The position numbers and the translations under genes were made by a program. From the NCBI GenBank assembly GCA_964517175.1, contig CAZFBU010000003.1:24969-88968 (forward strand): DNA of 64,000 bases. Reading direction: 5' to 3'. A model generated the notes under the pieces. The model was not told the DNA's origin and searched no databases. It saw only the letters and a list, made by a program, of their open reading frames with translations. The stretch is from JADJNW01 sp964517175 (GTDB taxonomy: Bacteria; Bacteroidota; Bacteroidia; Chitinophagales; Saprospiraceae). This document shows positions 43,776 to 52,428 of this stretch, in pieces; position 1 is the stretch's first letter, and every line of letters begins with the position of its first letter.

Positions 43776-44120
43776 TTATTTGAAAGCGAAAATGACCAAC
43801 AAAATAAATAACAGCACAATGATAAATGCCGTTCCCGCCAGAACTTCGATGTCAACTCGCACATCCTTTGTTTTACGGTTGCGGAACGTCTTCTTCTTTA
43901 TGGCATCTATACCACCTTCCACATTTTCAATGTAGCGCGCTGCTTGTTCAAACTGTTGCGCTCGCTTTTGCAACTCCTTGTCGCTTAGCTTTTCCTTTAA
44001 TTCTGATAAAAGTACCAAACCATCCTCTTTGGTCAATGGATCATCTTGCGCCCAGTTTACCGACTCCTCCAAACCGCCGCCTTGCGCTTGTATTCGACCG
44101 CGATGTTTCTTTTCAGACAT
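43776..44120 (-). CDS. Small C-tail-anchored protein, unknown function
   Basis: 114 residues. The soluble N-terminal part is charged (HRGRIQAQGGGLEESVNWAQDDP, then LSDKELQKRAQQFEQAARYIENVEGG), and the last ~20 residues form one hydrophobic helix (AFIIVLLFILLVIFAFK). This is a tail-anchored topology with the bulk in the cytoplasm. I do not recognise the family. The region to rpoN (44121-44423, 303 bases) holds both genes' promoters; a TATTTTTG on the minus strand at 44135-44142 is possible but very close to the start. Confidence 0.65.
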   Translation of the reverse strand: MSEKKHRGRIQAQGGGLEESVNWAQDDPLTKEDGLVLLSELKEKLSDKELQKRAQQFEQAARYIENVEGGIDAIKKKTFRNRKTKDVRVDIEVLAGTAFIIVLLFILLVIFAFK

Positions 44121-44423
44121 TGAACTGGTTTGTACAAAAATAATGATTTTCTTTCATTAAGGCTAAGAAGTTGGATATTGGTTATTTTATTCAAAAATGA
44201 TTCCGGCTGCGAAAAGCGTGGCACACCTTTAAGGTTCTCCAGACTCAAACTTCACACATTAAGAAAAATTGGCATACATTTTGCTCCTGTAATTGTGTTG
44301 CTCTGGGAATCGGCTTAAATTTGTTGCAAAAGATAGGTATTTTGTGTAAATAGTACCAAACTTTAGCACCGCCGATTCGATTTTAAAAAAAGAGCGTATT
44401 GCTTCATCGAAAAGGCTAAAATT

Positions 44424-45926
44424 ATGACAATGCTCAGACAGGGTTTAAGTCAGAAGATGCTCCAAAAGCTGTCACCGCAGCAAATACAGCTCATGAAGCT
44501 GCTGCAGGTACCGACGGCAAATCTGGAGCAGCGGATCAAGGAGGAACTGGAAGCCAATCCGGCGCTGGATGAAGGCGACCGCGATGACTTTGCGGAGTAC
44601 GAAGGCGCGGACGATAGCTTTGAGGGCGAAGGCGATCAGCAGGACGCGTTCGAGATGGAGGAGTATTGGGACAGCTACGTGGAGGATGATCCGGCGAGCT
44701 ACAAAATGCGCGGCGACAAATACTCTTCGGACGAAGAAAATAGAACCATCCCGGTAGCGGTGCAGGGCTCTTTTCACGATTACCTGGAAGAGCAACTGGG
44801 CATGCTGGAACTGGAAGACGAGCGCAAGGAGCGCATTGCCATGCAGATCATCGGCAGCATCGACAACGATGGCTACCTGCGGCGCGACCCGGTTTCGATC
44901 ATGGATGATTTGCTGTTTGCACAGAATATCAGCACGGACGAAGCGGAGATCAATGAATTGCTGAGCAAAATCCAGCGCTTTGATCCGCCGGGCATTGGTG
45001 CGCGGGACTTGCGCGAGTGCCTGCTCATTCAGTTGGAGCTGAAAATCGAACAACACGAAGATGCCCCCATCGGCGAGCAATATATTTTGGACCTGGCGTA
45101 CCGGATTGTGGAAAACCACTTCGAAGAATTCACGAAGAAACACTATGACAAACTGGTCAGGCAACTGGAAGTGACCGAGGATGAGTTGCGAGAGGCGATC
45201 GAAGAAATACAAAAGCTCAATCCGAAACCCGCCAGCGGCTATGCCGGCAACACCTCCAATTCCACCAACTACGTCGTACCGGATTTTATCATCATGAATC
45301 GCGACGGCGAGCTGGAGTTGACGCTCAATTCGCGCAACGCGCCAGACCTGCACATCAACAGCCACTATCAGGACATGCTGAAGGACTACGCCAAGAAAGC
45401 GCGCCAAAAAAAAGCGGGCAAACAGGACAAGGAAGCGGCGATGTTCATCAAGCAGAAGATCGACTCGGCAAAATGGTTTATCGACGCCATCCGCCAACGG
45501 CAGGAGACGCTCTACAACACCATGTACGCCATCCTGCAGTATCAGTATGATTTTTTCCTGACCGGCGATCAGAAGAAGCTGCGCCCGATGATCCTGAAGG
45601 ACATCGCGGACATCACCGGGCTGGACATCTCGACCATCTCGCGGGTAGCGAACAGTAAATTCGTGCAGACGGAATTCGGTACCAAGCGCCTGAAAAGCTT
45701 CTTCTCCGAAGGCATGCAAACGCAGGAAGGCGAAGAAGTGTCCACGCTGGAGGTCAAAAAAGTGCTGGGCGAGATCATCGAAAAAGAAAATAAGCGCAAG
45801 CCGCTCTCCGATCAGAAACTCATGAAACTACTGCAGGATAAAGGTTACGACATTGCCCGCCGCACGGTAGCGAAGTACCGCGAGCAACTGAATATTCCGG
45901 TGGCGAGGTTGAGGAAGGAGTTGTGA
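44424..45926 (+). CDS. rpoN: RNA polymerase sigma-54 factor
   Basis: 500 residues. Region I is Gln/Leu-rich (RQGLSQKMLQKLSPQQIQLMKLLQ), region II is an acidic linker (~50-110), then the core-binding domain and the DNA-binding part with the RpoN box near the C-terminus (IARRTVAKYREQLNIP, ARRTVAKYRE being invariant). It directs transcription from -24/-12 promoters with the help of AAA+ activators, none of which is in the window. Start at 44424 (MTMLRQG); an ATG two codons later is equally possible. Confidence 0.95.
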   Translation: MTMLRQGLSQKMLQKLSPQQIQLMKLLQVPTANLEQRIKEELEANPALDEGDRDDFAEYEGADDSFEGEGDQQDAFEMEEYWDSYVEDDPASYKMRGDKYSSDEENRTIPVAVQGSFHDYLEEQLGMLELEDERKERIAMQIIGSIDNDGYLRRDPVSIMDDLLFAQNISTDEAEINELLSKIQRFDPPGIGARDLRECLLIQLELKIEQHEDAPIGEQYILDLAYRIVENHFEEFTKKHYDKLVRQLEVTEDELREAIEEIQKLNPKPASGYAGNTSNSTNYVVPDFIIMNRDGELELTLNSRNAPDLHINSHYQDMLKDYAKKARQKKAGKQDKEAAMFIKQKIDSAKWFIDAIRQRQETLYNTMYAILQYQYDFFLTGDQKKLRPMILKDIADITGLDISTISRVANSKFVQTEFGTKRLKSFFSEGMQTQEGEEVSTLEVKKVLGEIIEKENKRKPLSDQKLMKLLQDKGYDIARRTVAKYREQLNIPVARLRKEL

Positions 45927-46073
45927 GCAAACTCCAGCCGGCTTATGAGGTTTTGTCTGGACTTTCAAGTTAGCGTGGACAATATATTTTTTCTGGCATT
46001 GGAACTATCACCAAAAACGATTACGTTACATTTTTGTGGTCTTAGATGATTTATTTTTTATTTTTTCCTCAAT

Positions 46074-46409
46074 ATGATTGGAAAATCTGAAAAAGACGTA
46101 CAGCATCGAAGTGATACTTTTGAATCCAGGCGATCAGCTTTCAGAGGGATTAAGAGACTATTGGACATTCCTGTAGTCACTCATCCTACAGAATCTATCA
46201 GGAATAAAGGCAGTGAAGCCTGGAAAAGAGAAGGTTTAAGGCGCGAACAAAACAAGGGGTTGTATATTTTTAAGTGGCTGGGAAGTTTATTTAGCATTCG
46301 GGAAGATGACGGAAGCTTTTATATAGATCAAGGTTCCCATTTCAACTATGGGAAGCACGGTAAAAAACTTAAAGGGCATGGATTTTTTCCAAAGAAGAAG
46401 AAAAAATGA
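46074..46409 (+). CDS. Small basic protein, possible orphan toxin domain
   Basis: 111 residues, strongly basic and ending in a lysine run (GFFPKKKKK). The central part (HPTESIRNKGSEAWKREGLRREQNKG then YIDQGSHFNYGKHGKKLKGHGFF) is dense in Lys/Arg/His. This pattern resembles C-terminal domains of polymorphic toxins, where such residues form nuclease active sites. No secretion or filament part is attached, so it looks like a stand-alone cassette. Its last codons overlap the next gene by ATGA. The DNA is noticeably more AT-rich than rpoN and thiL on either side. Toxin activity is a guess from composition and pairing. Confidence 0.5.
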   Translation: MIGKSEKDVQHRSDTFESRRSAFRGIKRLLDIPVVTHPTESIRNKGSEAWKREGLRREQNKGLYIFKWLGSLFSIREDDGSFYIDQGSHFNYGKHGKKLKGHGFFPKKKKK

Positions 46410-47110
46410 TCAACTTTGAAATTCATCATAACATTTTAAACCTGGATGATTTAAACCTTGAATCAAATATCATTTCTTTGTCTCTAAAAGACAAGGAGAA
46501 AATTGATTTACTGAGTGTTCTTCAGGTAAAAGAAAAGGCATATTTTCAAAGAGATATGGGCGCTCTCTTCAGAGACTTCCTGGGCTTTTCCATGACAGAA
46601 CACAAAGTTTATTTGATTTTAATTGAGGAGTATCCACAAGCGAAAAACAAAATCAGAACGAAAAAGGGGCTTTTTTATAAATATAGGATGCATCTTGAAA
46701 AAAGTGCTTTGTTCGAGTTAGAAGTGGAAGTTTCGCCAAATGAAACCTTATTTGCCGGAATAATCCGATTAACACCGAAAAACATTAACTTCATAATTAA
46801 TCACTTAAACGATATTCCCTTTTCTTTTGGCTTGATCTCACCCCAGGGAGAAAGGACTTTCAAGACCAGTAAAAAGGAACTACTGGAAAAAATAGTTCTG
46901 GAAGGACTGAAGCATGATAAAATATTTTGGAAAAACTGGCTGAAGATTGCAACTATTTTGGCGAAAGCAGGCAGAAAGTTTTTTTATCTTCAGGACTTAA
47001 GCGATACGGAGTATTTCAGAGTTTTTTACGAAAAGAGCGACGAAGAATGGGAACGCCAGCTAGATCGCTTTTTTTCGCAGAAACTTCAGGTTGATCACGC
47101 CCTACGATAA
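46406..47110 (+). CDS. Partner of the 46-kb small basic gene, possible immunity protein
   Basis: 234 residues, no signal peptide, AT-rich. Mixed alpha/beta with two long helices (KEKIDLLSVLQVKEKAYFQRD; WKNWLKIATILAKAGRKFFYLQDL). It starts inside the stop of the basic protein (ATGA at 46406-46409), so translation is coupled. The pair ends 22 bases short of the converging thiL. I do not recognise the family. Immunity proteins of polymorphic toxins are commonly acidic or neutral, of this size, and directly downstream, so that role is plausible. Confidence 0.5.
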   Translation: MINFEIHHNILNLDDLNLESNIISLSLKDKEKIDLLSVLQVKEKAYFQRDMGALFRDFLGFSMTEHKVYLILIEEYPQAKNKIRTKKGLFYKYRMHLEKSALFELEVEVSPNETLFAGIIRLTPKNINFIINHLNDIPFSFGLISPQGERTFKTSKKELLEKIVLEGLKHDKIFWKNWLKIATILAKAGRKFFYLQDLSDTEYFRVFYEKSDEEWERQLDRFFSQKLQVDHALR

Positions 47111-47132
47111 CCACTCACCGCTCGTCAGGGCG

Positions 47133-48191
47133 CTACCCGGTGGGGTTTTCATTAAAATGCTGCCAGCCCTGCGCGGTAATGGGGTGGATGTTGCCGCCTT
47201 TGGTGTGGAGTTTTACGCCATCTTTCGCATCTACTATTTCGCCGGCGATGTAAATATCCGGCAGGTATTTGATCTTGTCCACCTCTTTCGGGTCAATGGT
47301 GAATAGCAGTTCGTAATCCTCCCCGCCGCTCAGCGCGCAGGTAATGGGGTCGAGGTTGAAGTTGATGGCTTGCATTTGCGCATCGGGGTGGATGGGCACG
47401 CCGCTCTCTTCCAGGAAAGCGCCCACGCCGGACTGCTTGCAGATGTGAAATAAATCGGAAGCCACGCCATCGGAAATATCGATCATTGCCGTCGGCACCA
47501 GTTTATTTTTAGCAAACATTTCGATGATGTCCTTGCGGGCTTCGGGTTTGATCTGACGCTCCACCAGATACGTATGTTCTTCCAGTTGTGGCTGCATATT
47601 CGGATCAGACAGATAGACCTGCTTTTCGCGTTCCAGCAGTTGCAACCCCAGGTAAGCCGCGCCCACATTGCCGGTGATACAAATCAGGTCGCCCACTTTA
47701 GCGCCATTGCGATAAGCCAGCTTGTCCCGCTCTGCTTGTCCGATAGCGGTAACGCTTATGATTAGTCCACGATTGGAAGAGTTGGTATCCCCTCCGATGA
47801 GGTCAACATGATAAATTTCGCAAGCCTTATAAATACCGGCATATAATTCCTCCAGAGCTTCTACCGAAAAGCGGTTGGAAATGGCAATAGAAACGGTAAC
47901 CTGCTGCGGTATAGCATTCATGGCATAAATATCCGAAAGATTGACGACCACCGATTTGTACCCGAGGTGCTTGAGCGGCGTGTACATCAGATCGAAGTGA
48001 ATGCCTTCCAGCAGCATATCCGTCGTGACAACCGTAAGCAGCCCACGGTTGTCAATCACAGCGGCATCGTCGCCCACACCTTTGACGGAAGAAGGGTTGC
48101 GCAGTTGCCTGCCCTCCGTGAGGCGGTCGATCAGACCGAACTCGCCCAGGGTGTTGATTTCTGTTCGGTTCGTTTTTTCTTGTTCTGCCAT
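47133..48191 (-). CDS. thiL: Thiamine-monophosphate kinase
   Basis: 352 residues. Phosphorylates thiamine monophosphate to the diphosphate cofactor. The PurM-like ATP-binding signature is present: SSVKGVGDDAAVI (metal-binding DD), TTDMLLEGIHFDLM, NLSDIYAMNAIPQQ, LIGGDTNSSN, MIDISDGVASDLFHI and ALSGGEDYELLFTI. It starts immediately at the stop of the thioredoxin-like gene (no spacer). Confidence 0.95.
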   Translation of the reverse strand: MAEQEKTNRTEINTLGEFGLIDRLTEGRQLRNPSSVKGVGDDAAVIDNRGLLTVVTTDMLLEGIHFDLMYTPLKHLGYKSVVVNLSDIYAMNAIPQQVTVSIAISNRFSVEALEELYAGIYKACEIYHVDLIGGDTNSSNRGLIISVTAIGQAERDKLAYRNGAKVGDLICITGNVGAAYLGLQLLEREKQVYLSDPNMQPQLEEHTYLVERQIKPEARKDIIEMFAKNKLVPTAMIDISDGVASDLFHICKQSGVGAFLEESGVPIHPDAQMQAINFNLDPITCALSGGEDYELLFTIDPKEVDKIKYLPDIYIAGEIVDAKDGVKLHTKGGNIHPITAQGWQHFNENPTG

Positions 48192-49358
48192 TTATCCTTC
48201 CAGTTTCTGAAGCACCTGCTGCGCCGTACGCACCGCCGTTGGGCCTTCTTCACGTGCCATTTCAAGCGCTTCGCGTGCTATTTTCTGCGCATCGGATTTG
48301 TTGCCATTGCGATACAGCACATCGGCATAAATGAGATGATACAGAGAGCTTTGCCCCACCGCCACTGCGCGTTTTGCGATGTCTTCCGCCAGTTTCATCG
48401 CCTGGCTGTCCTGCTCGAAATGCTGTACAATTTCGGTTACCAGGTTCTGCAATTCTCTAGCGTCTTCGTATGCTTCTTTTTTAGCATATTTTTTGGCTTC
48501 TTTGGCATAACTTTTCGCATCGTCGGTTGCCACATAAAACTGCATCCAGATTTGCGATTCGAATGCTGTCAGGCGTTCCGGGTAGTGCTTGCGCATTTTA
48601 TCGATGGCTTCTTCCACCAGAAATTCGCTGCGAAACTCAATCGCTTTTTGTGCAGTTGCCTCGCAGGCGTCAAAAATGCGCTGATTCACCTCATCTTCGG
48701 AAGTCAGAGCCACAATTTGTTTGCGATATTCAACCAGCCAGTCGAAAATTTTTGAGTCCGCTTCGACCGTTGCTTCGAGGATGAATTTCAGGTTGAACGG
48801 CGTTTTCAAGTTCTCCTGATTGCGCAGATAATCGTTGGAGACTTTCAGGCTGTTTTTGCCCGATTTGTTCAGCGCCCGAACATACTTGTAGATGAGTTCC
48901 GGTTCCCGGTTGCCCCCTTCGTATTCGGCGGCGTAATCCGCGCTTACGTCCACCATGTCCAGTACACGCTTACCGATGCTGATGAGCGCCTCTTCGCGCT
49001 GCGCACCAACGGCTTTGTGCACGACCTCGCCATTCGCATCAATGTAAAACAGCGTCGGATAGGCCCGCACCGGGTATTTTTTTGCAAATTCCAGCCCCAT
49101 GCCGCGCTCCATATCAATTTGCATATTGATAAAATGCTTGTTGTAAAATGCGCCGACTTCTTCCTTTGGGAACACGTTTTTTGCCATCATTTTGCAAGGG
49201 CCGCACCAAACGGCGTAGGCATCCACGAAGATGACTTTTTCTTCGGCTTTTGCTTTGGCAAGGGCTTCTTCCCAGGTGCCCTGAAAAAATTCGATGCCCG
49301 CAGCGAATGTGCCAGACGCGATAAAAAGCGTGACGGTAAATGCGATTAATATTCTCAT
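48192..49358 (-). CDS. Secreted thioredoxin-fold protein with C-terminal helical repeat region
   Basis: About 388 residues from the ATG at 49358 (MRILIAFTVTLFIASGTFAA, signal peptide). The thioredoxin domain has AVWCGPCKMM (CGPC active site) and the cis-Pro region VRAYPTLFYID. The remaining 250 residues are helical and TPR-like (KRAVAVGQSSLYHLIYADVLYRNGNKSDAQKIAREALEMA). It is a periplasmic thiol-disulfide protein whose partner is unknown. It is co-transcribed with thiL, which it abuts exactly. Confidence 0.85.
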   Translation of the reverse strand: MRILIAFTVTLFIASGTFAAGIEFFQGTWEEALAKAKAEEKVIFVDAYAVWCGPCKMMAKNVFPKEEVGAFYNKHFINMQIDMERGMGLEFAKKYPVRAYPTLFYIDANGEVVHKAVGAQREEALISIGKRVLDMVDVSADYAAEYEGGNREPELIYKYVRALNKSGKNSLKVSNDYLRNQENLKTPFNLKFILEATVEADSKIFDWLVEYRKQIVALTSEDEVNQRIFDACEATAQKAIEFRSEFLVEEAIDKMRKHYPERLTAFESQIWMQFYVATDDAKSYAKEAKKYAKKEAYEDARELQNLVTEIVQHFEQDSQAMKLAEDIAKRAVAVGQSSLYHLIYADVLYRNGNKSDAQKIAREALEMAREEGPTAVRTAQQVLQKLEG

Positions 49359-49475
49359 GGGTTTGCTCTTTTTGCTTTGCAATATAAAAAAATGCGACAG
49401 AAATCAGGCGGCTTTAACGTTTTTACAACGCATTCCTGATTAGAAAGAAACAAGCAATCCGGATTCCGGTTTGGT

Positions 49476-50405
49476 TCAAATGTGCATTTCGTAGTCGAAG
49501 TTCACCAATTGGGCGAATTGAGCCACGCGTTCGTTGATTTCTTTATTGGACAAGTGTTTGAGGCGTTCAATGCCAAATTTTTCCACACAAAAAGAAGCCA
49601 GCGCCGAACCATAGATCACCGCCCGCTTCATATTGTCGAACGAAAGATCGCCCGTGCGGGTCAGGTAGCCCATGAAGCCGCCCGCAAAGGTATCGCCGGC
49701 GCCGGTGGGGTCAATGACTTCCGCCAGGGGCAGCGCCGGTGCGAAGAAGACATTATCGTTTTCAAAAAGCAACGCGCCGTGCTCGCCTTTTTTAATAACG
49801 AGATAGCGAGGTCCCATATCGTGAATTTTGTGAGCCGCCTTTACCAGCGAGTGCTCGCCAGAGAGCTGCCGCGCTTCTTCATCATTGATGGTGAGTATGT
49901 CAATTTTTTTGATGACCGCTTTGAGTTCTTCCAGCGCCGTATCCATCCAGAAGTTCATAGTATCCAGGGCCACCAGCTTCGGGCGTTGGGGCAATTGCTC
50001 CAGCACGCGCATCTGCACGGCGGGCGTGAGGTTGCCAAGCATGAGGAAATCAACGCCTTGTTTGTAATTTTCCGGGAGGACAGGGTCGAAGTCTGCCAAA
50101 ACATTCAACTGGGTATCCAGCGTATCGCGACCATTCATATCCTGGTGGTAGCGCCCGGCCCAGAAAAAGGATTTTTCACCTTTTTTCACCTGCAGCCCGG
50201 TCAGGTCGATGCCGCGCGACTGCATGAAGTCGAGCTCCTGCTGAGGAAAATCATCGCCGATAACGGAGACGATCTTTGGATTTTTTGTAAAATAAGACGC
50301 CGCCAGCGTGATGTAGGTAGCCGCGCCACCAACCACTTTTTCTGCGTGTCCGTAGGGTGTTTCAATGTCATCAAAGGCAACTGTGCCAACTGCTAATAAA
50401 CTCAT
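49476..50405 (-). CDS. PfkB-family carbohydrate/nucleoside kinase
   Basis: 309 residues from the ATG at 50405 (MSLLAVGTVAFDDIETPYG); the frame is open to 50522 but the extension is not conserved in character. Ribokinase fold with VVGGAATYITLAAS near the N-terminus and the catalytic anion-hole/base motif DPTGAGDTFAGGFMGYL. The substrate is not specified by motifs I can see. The early FDDIETP and GRDTLDTQLN features are those of a widely conserved bacterial subgroup usually annotated as sugar kinase. It is divergent from the tRNA gene. Confidence 0.88.
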   Translation of the reverse strand: MSLLAVGTVAFDDIETPYGHAEKVVGGAATYITLAASYFTKNPKIVSVIGDDFPQQELDFMQSRGIDLTGLQVKKGEKSFFWAGRYHQDMNGRDTLDTQLNVLADFDPVLPENYKQGVDFLMLGNLTPAVQMRVLEQLPQRPKLVALDTMNFWMDTALEELKAVIKKIDILTINDEEARQLSGEHSLVKAAHKIHDMGPRYLVIKKGEHGALLFENDNVFFAPALPLAEVIDPTGAGDTFAGGFMGYLTRTGDLSFDNMKRAVIYGSALASFCVEKFGIERLKHLSNKEINERVAQFAQLVNFDYEMHI

Positions 50406-50541
50406 AAGAAATACTTTAAAATTTTTTGTCCGCAAATATTGCATTTTTATCGCGGTTACCATAACTTTGCACCGCTCTTTTGAGGAAGGGTTTCCAAAAG
50501 CAGAAACCAAACGACAGAGCAAAGCGTTTTTTAAATATAAT

Positions 50542-50615
50542 GCCTCCTTAGCTCAGCTGGTTAGAGCGGCGGACTGTTAATCCGTAGGTCCTTGGTTCGA
50601 GCCCAAGAGGAGGCG
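50542..50615 (+). tRNA. tRNA-Asn (anticodon GTT)
   Basis: Full cloverleaf: acceptor GCCTCCT/AGGAGGC, D arm GCTC...GAGC, anticodon stem GCGGA/TCCGT with loop CTGTTAA (anticodon GTT), T arm CTTGG-TTCGAGC-CCAAG. Discriminator G. The 3' CCA is not encoded. A strong terminator follows. Confidence 0.95.
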
Positions 50616-50619
50616 CAAA

Positions 50620-50656
50620 AAAAGCCTCATTGTGAAAGCAGTGGGGCTTTTGTAAT
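50620..50656 (+). terminator. Intrinsic terminator after tRNA-Asn
   Basis: Thirteen-bp stem (AAAAGCCTCATTG, 50620-50632, with 50639-50651; two G-U pairs), loop TGAAAG, then a T-rich tail. Confidence 0.8.
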
Positions 50657-50771
50657 TTTGCCATTCTTCGAAAGACACGGCGTGAAATTCAGGAATTAAT
50701 CCCTATGACGGTAGCTTTTTTTATGAAAAATCTGAAGCCTGGGAATGAACAAGAAATCCCGAATGGATGGC

Positions 50772-50963
50772 TAAGTACCTGGACAGAATTTAATTATAAA
50801 TGAATAGACAGGATTTACGGGATTTTCAGGATTCAGGATGCCGTAAATCTTCGATTTACGACATCTTGTCAATCATGTGAAATAGTCATGCCTACGGCAT
50901 TAATCCTGTCAAATAGAAAAATCCCGAAGGGATGGCAATGCCATAAAATTGTCCATCTACTTA
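50772..50963. mobile_element. MITE/REP-like element, copy 2 (192 bp)
   Basis: Same orientation and same order of parts as 8241-8442: TAAGTA..TGGACAGAATT end, CAGGATTTTC/CAGGATTCAGGATGCC direct repeats, the long stem (here with loop TTC and two wobble pairs), ATGCC-TAC-GGCAT, and ATGGC-AAT-GCCAT. The outer inverted repeat matches at about 14 of 20 positions. It lacks the 20-bp palindrome but has about 11 extra bases after the long stem. It occupies the spacer between tRNA-Asn and the YoeB module. Confidence 0.75.
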
Positions 50964-51025
50964 TGCCATAACTTTTGCATTTGTAACATTATTCTTGTAA
51001 ATTGCAACTTAAATTAACAAACACG

Positions 51026-51754
51026 ATGCAAACCACTGGCACACTTGCCATGCCTTGGCTTCTTGAAGAAGATTATCTCAATGCAGACACGCTCCGTCGG
51101 ATCGAAGAGCTGCGCGACTTATTGCGATATCGCATTCCTGTGCGCGGGCTGGAGCAGACCATTGTAAGCCTTCGCGCTGATGTCTGGGAATTGCGCATGA
51201 TTATCCTGGATCGGCATTTTAACGAATTGAAAAATAATTCAAGAAGTGATTTGCAAAGCCTTTTAAAGGACTTTACTTCTGAGCAGGATCAATTTGCCGA
51301 TGCGATTCAACACGCGCTTACGGTTTATAGAGCTACCGTCAGCTCAATTACTGAAAAACTTAACATTGATGGGGGATTTCAGTTTCCAGCGGACATGGAT
51401 ATTCCACACAGTACATTGGACCTCCTGTTATCTAAAGTGCCAAATTGGAATTTTCAATATTTGTTGGCGTGGATAAATAGTTCGATTGATCTGGATTCAG
51501 CAATGCTCACCCTGCATACCCATCGACAAGCTCCGATTATTGGCTTAGAGGGAAAAAGCATGGTGACGCTCCTAAAGACATCTGGCGAATATTTCGGCGC
51601 TTATGCGGAGGTTTTGGGCTTTTGGAAAGCCCCCCTGCAAGACGCACCTCAGCCTATACATAATGCAAGAATCTTAGCTGCTGCTCTAAGAGCAAAAGTT
51701 GCTCCAGGCAAAAAATATGACCTGGAAAACCTTCAAAAGCAATTTGCCGCCTAA
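51026..51754 (+). CDS. Unknown 242-residue protein coupled to a YoeB toxin
   Basis: Start ATG at 51026 (MQTTGTLAMPWLLEEDYLN); a TTG at 51002 is possible. No signal peptide or membrane span. Mostly helical at the N-terminus (TLRRIEELRDLLRYRIPVRGLE, then a long amphipathic helix to ~110), with a C-terminal part containing IIGLEGKSMVTLLKTSGEYFGAY and ending KYDLENLQKQFAA. The stop overlaps the YoeB start (TAATG), so the genes are translationally coupled as antitoxin and toxin normally are. It is about three times the length of a YefM antitoxin and I see no YefM/Phd motif. Antitoxin or regulatory role is inference. Confidence 0.6.
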   Translation: MQTTGTLAMPWLLEEDYLNADTLRRIEELRDLLRYRIPVRGLEQTIVSLRADVWELRMIILDRHFNELKNNSRSDLQSLLKDFTSEQDQFADAIQHALTVYRATVSSITEKLNIDGGFQFPADMDIPHSTLDLLLSKVPNWNFQYLLAWINSSIDLDSAMLTLHTHRQAPIIGLEGKSMVTLLKTSGEYFGAYAEVLGFWKAPLQDAPQPIHNARILAAALRAKVAPGKKYDLENLQKQFAA

Positions 51755-52017
51755 TGCTTTTTCAATTTGACGAACAATTCCCTGAGCAGGAAAAAGAACT
51801 TCGAAGGGAGAACATCAAATTAGTACATCGTTTAATGGAACTGATTTTTGATATTAATCGCGATCCTTTCGACGGCATTGGAAGGCCCGAACCATTGAAA
51901 GGGAATTTATCTGGCTACTGGTCTCGCCGAATCAATGACAAGCACCGCCTGATTTATATGGTAGAGTCGAATGTTGTATATCTTATCTCCTGCTACGGTC
52001 ACTATGATGACCATTAG
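51754..52017 (+). CDS. Txe/YoeB-family mRNA interferase toxin
   Basis: 87 residues, RelE/ParE fold. The YoeB hallmark is present: PFDGIGRPEPLKGNLSGYWSRRI then HRLIYMV and a C-terminal GHYDDH. The residues known to be catalytic in E. coli YoeB (E46, R65, H83, Y84) fall at the same numbers here, so it should be an active ribosome-dependent nuclease. The four residues after Tyr84 (DDH and the stop) are an unusual short tail. The gene upstream is not a YefM-type antitoxin. Confidence 0.88.
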   Translation: MLFQFDEQFPEQEKELRRENIKLVHRLMELIFDINRDPFDGIGRPEPLKGNLSGYWSRRINDKHRLIYMVESNVVYLISCYGHYDDH

Positions 52018-52428
52018 CATATCTTAAATCTCTAAGGTTTTGTTAATTTTTAAAAGCTCTTTAAAACCCTCTCCGATACCGGGGTGATTTTTTTTTGTTA
52101 CAGACTTTTTCGGGTTTGATCTGACCATTTTTATCCGCTTTCTCAAAAATAAAACCGGAAGCCCACCCCGCCCCCAATCGGTTGCGCCTTGATTGTTGCC
52201 GCTGACCACAAGTAAGTAGTACTTTGCGTATTTCACACGGTTTTTTTTTTGCGTAAAGCGTGTTTTTTTTTAATAACTCCAACGGACAGCCAGTTATTTT
52301 TATCGTTTTGACATAATTGACAAAGATTAGGCATAAGTGTGTCTTTGGCAATAAGTTAACGCTAATTTAACATTGATTAGCTATCTTCGCCCGGTAAAAA
52401 TTTATCACAAAAAAAGAAGAAATCAAGT
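52018..52428. other. 411-base non-coding spacer with poly-T tracts
   Basis: Contains long T-runs (52088-52097, 52242-52251, 52262-52270), no supported gene, and a probable -7 box TATCTTCG (52382-52389, one mismatch to TAnnTTTG) for the gene at 52429. Confidence 0.5.

Noticed and set aside
44472..45719. 415-codon minus-strand frame opposite rpoN
   Set aside because: rpoN is complete with its RpoN box; the antisense frame is a shadow.
50616..51025. Integrated genomic island at tRNA-Asn
   Set aside because: A tRNA next to a repeat element suggested an attachment site, but no integrase and no repeated tRNA 3' end can be seen downstream.
52024..52351. Two overlapping minus-strand frames after the YoeB gene
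   Set aside because: Low-complexity Lys/Arg-rich translations of poly-T DNA, with no domain or start context. Considered as a possible missing antitoxin but not supported.
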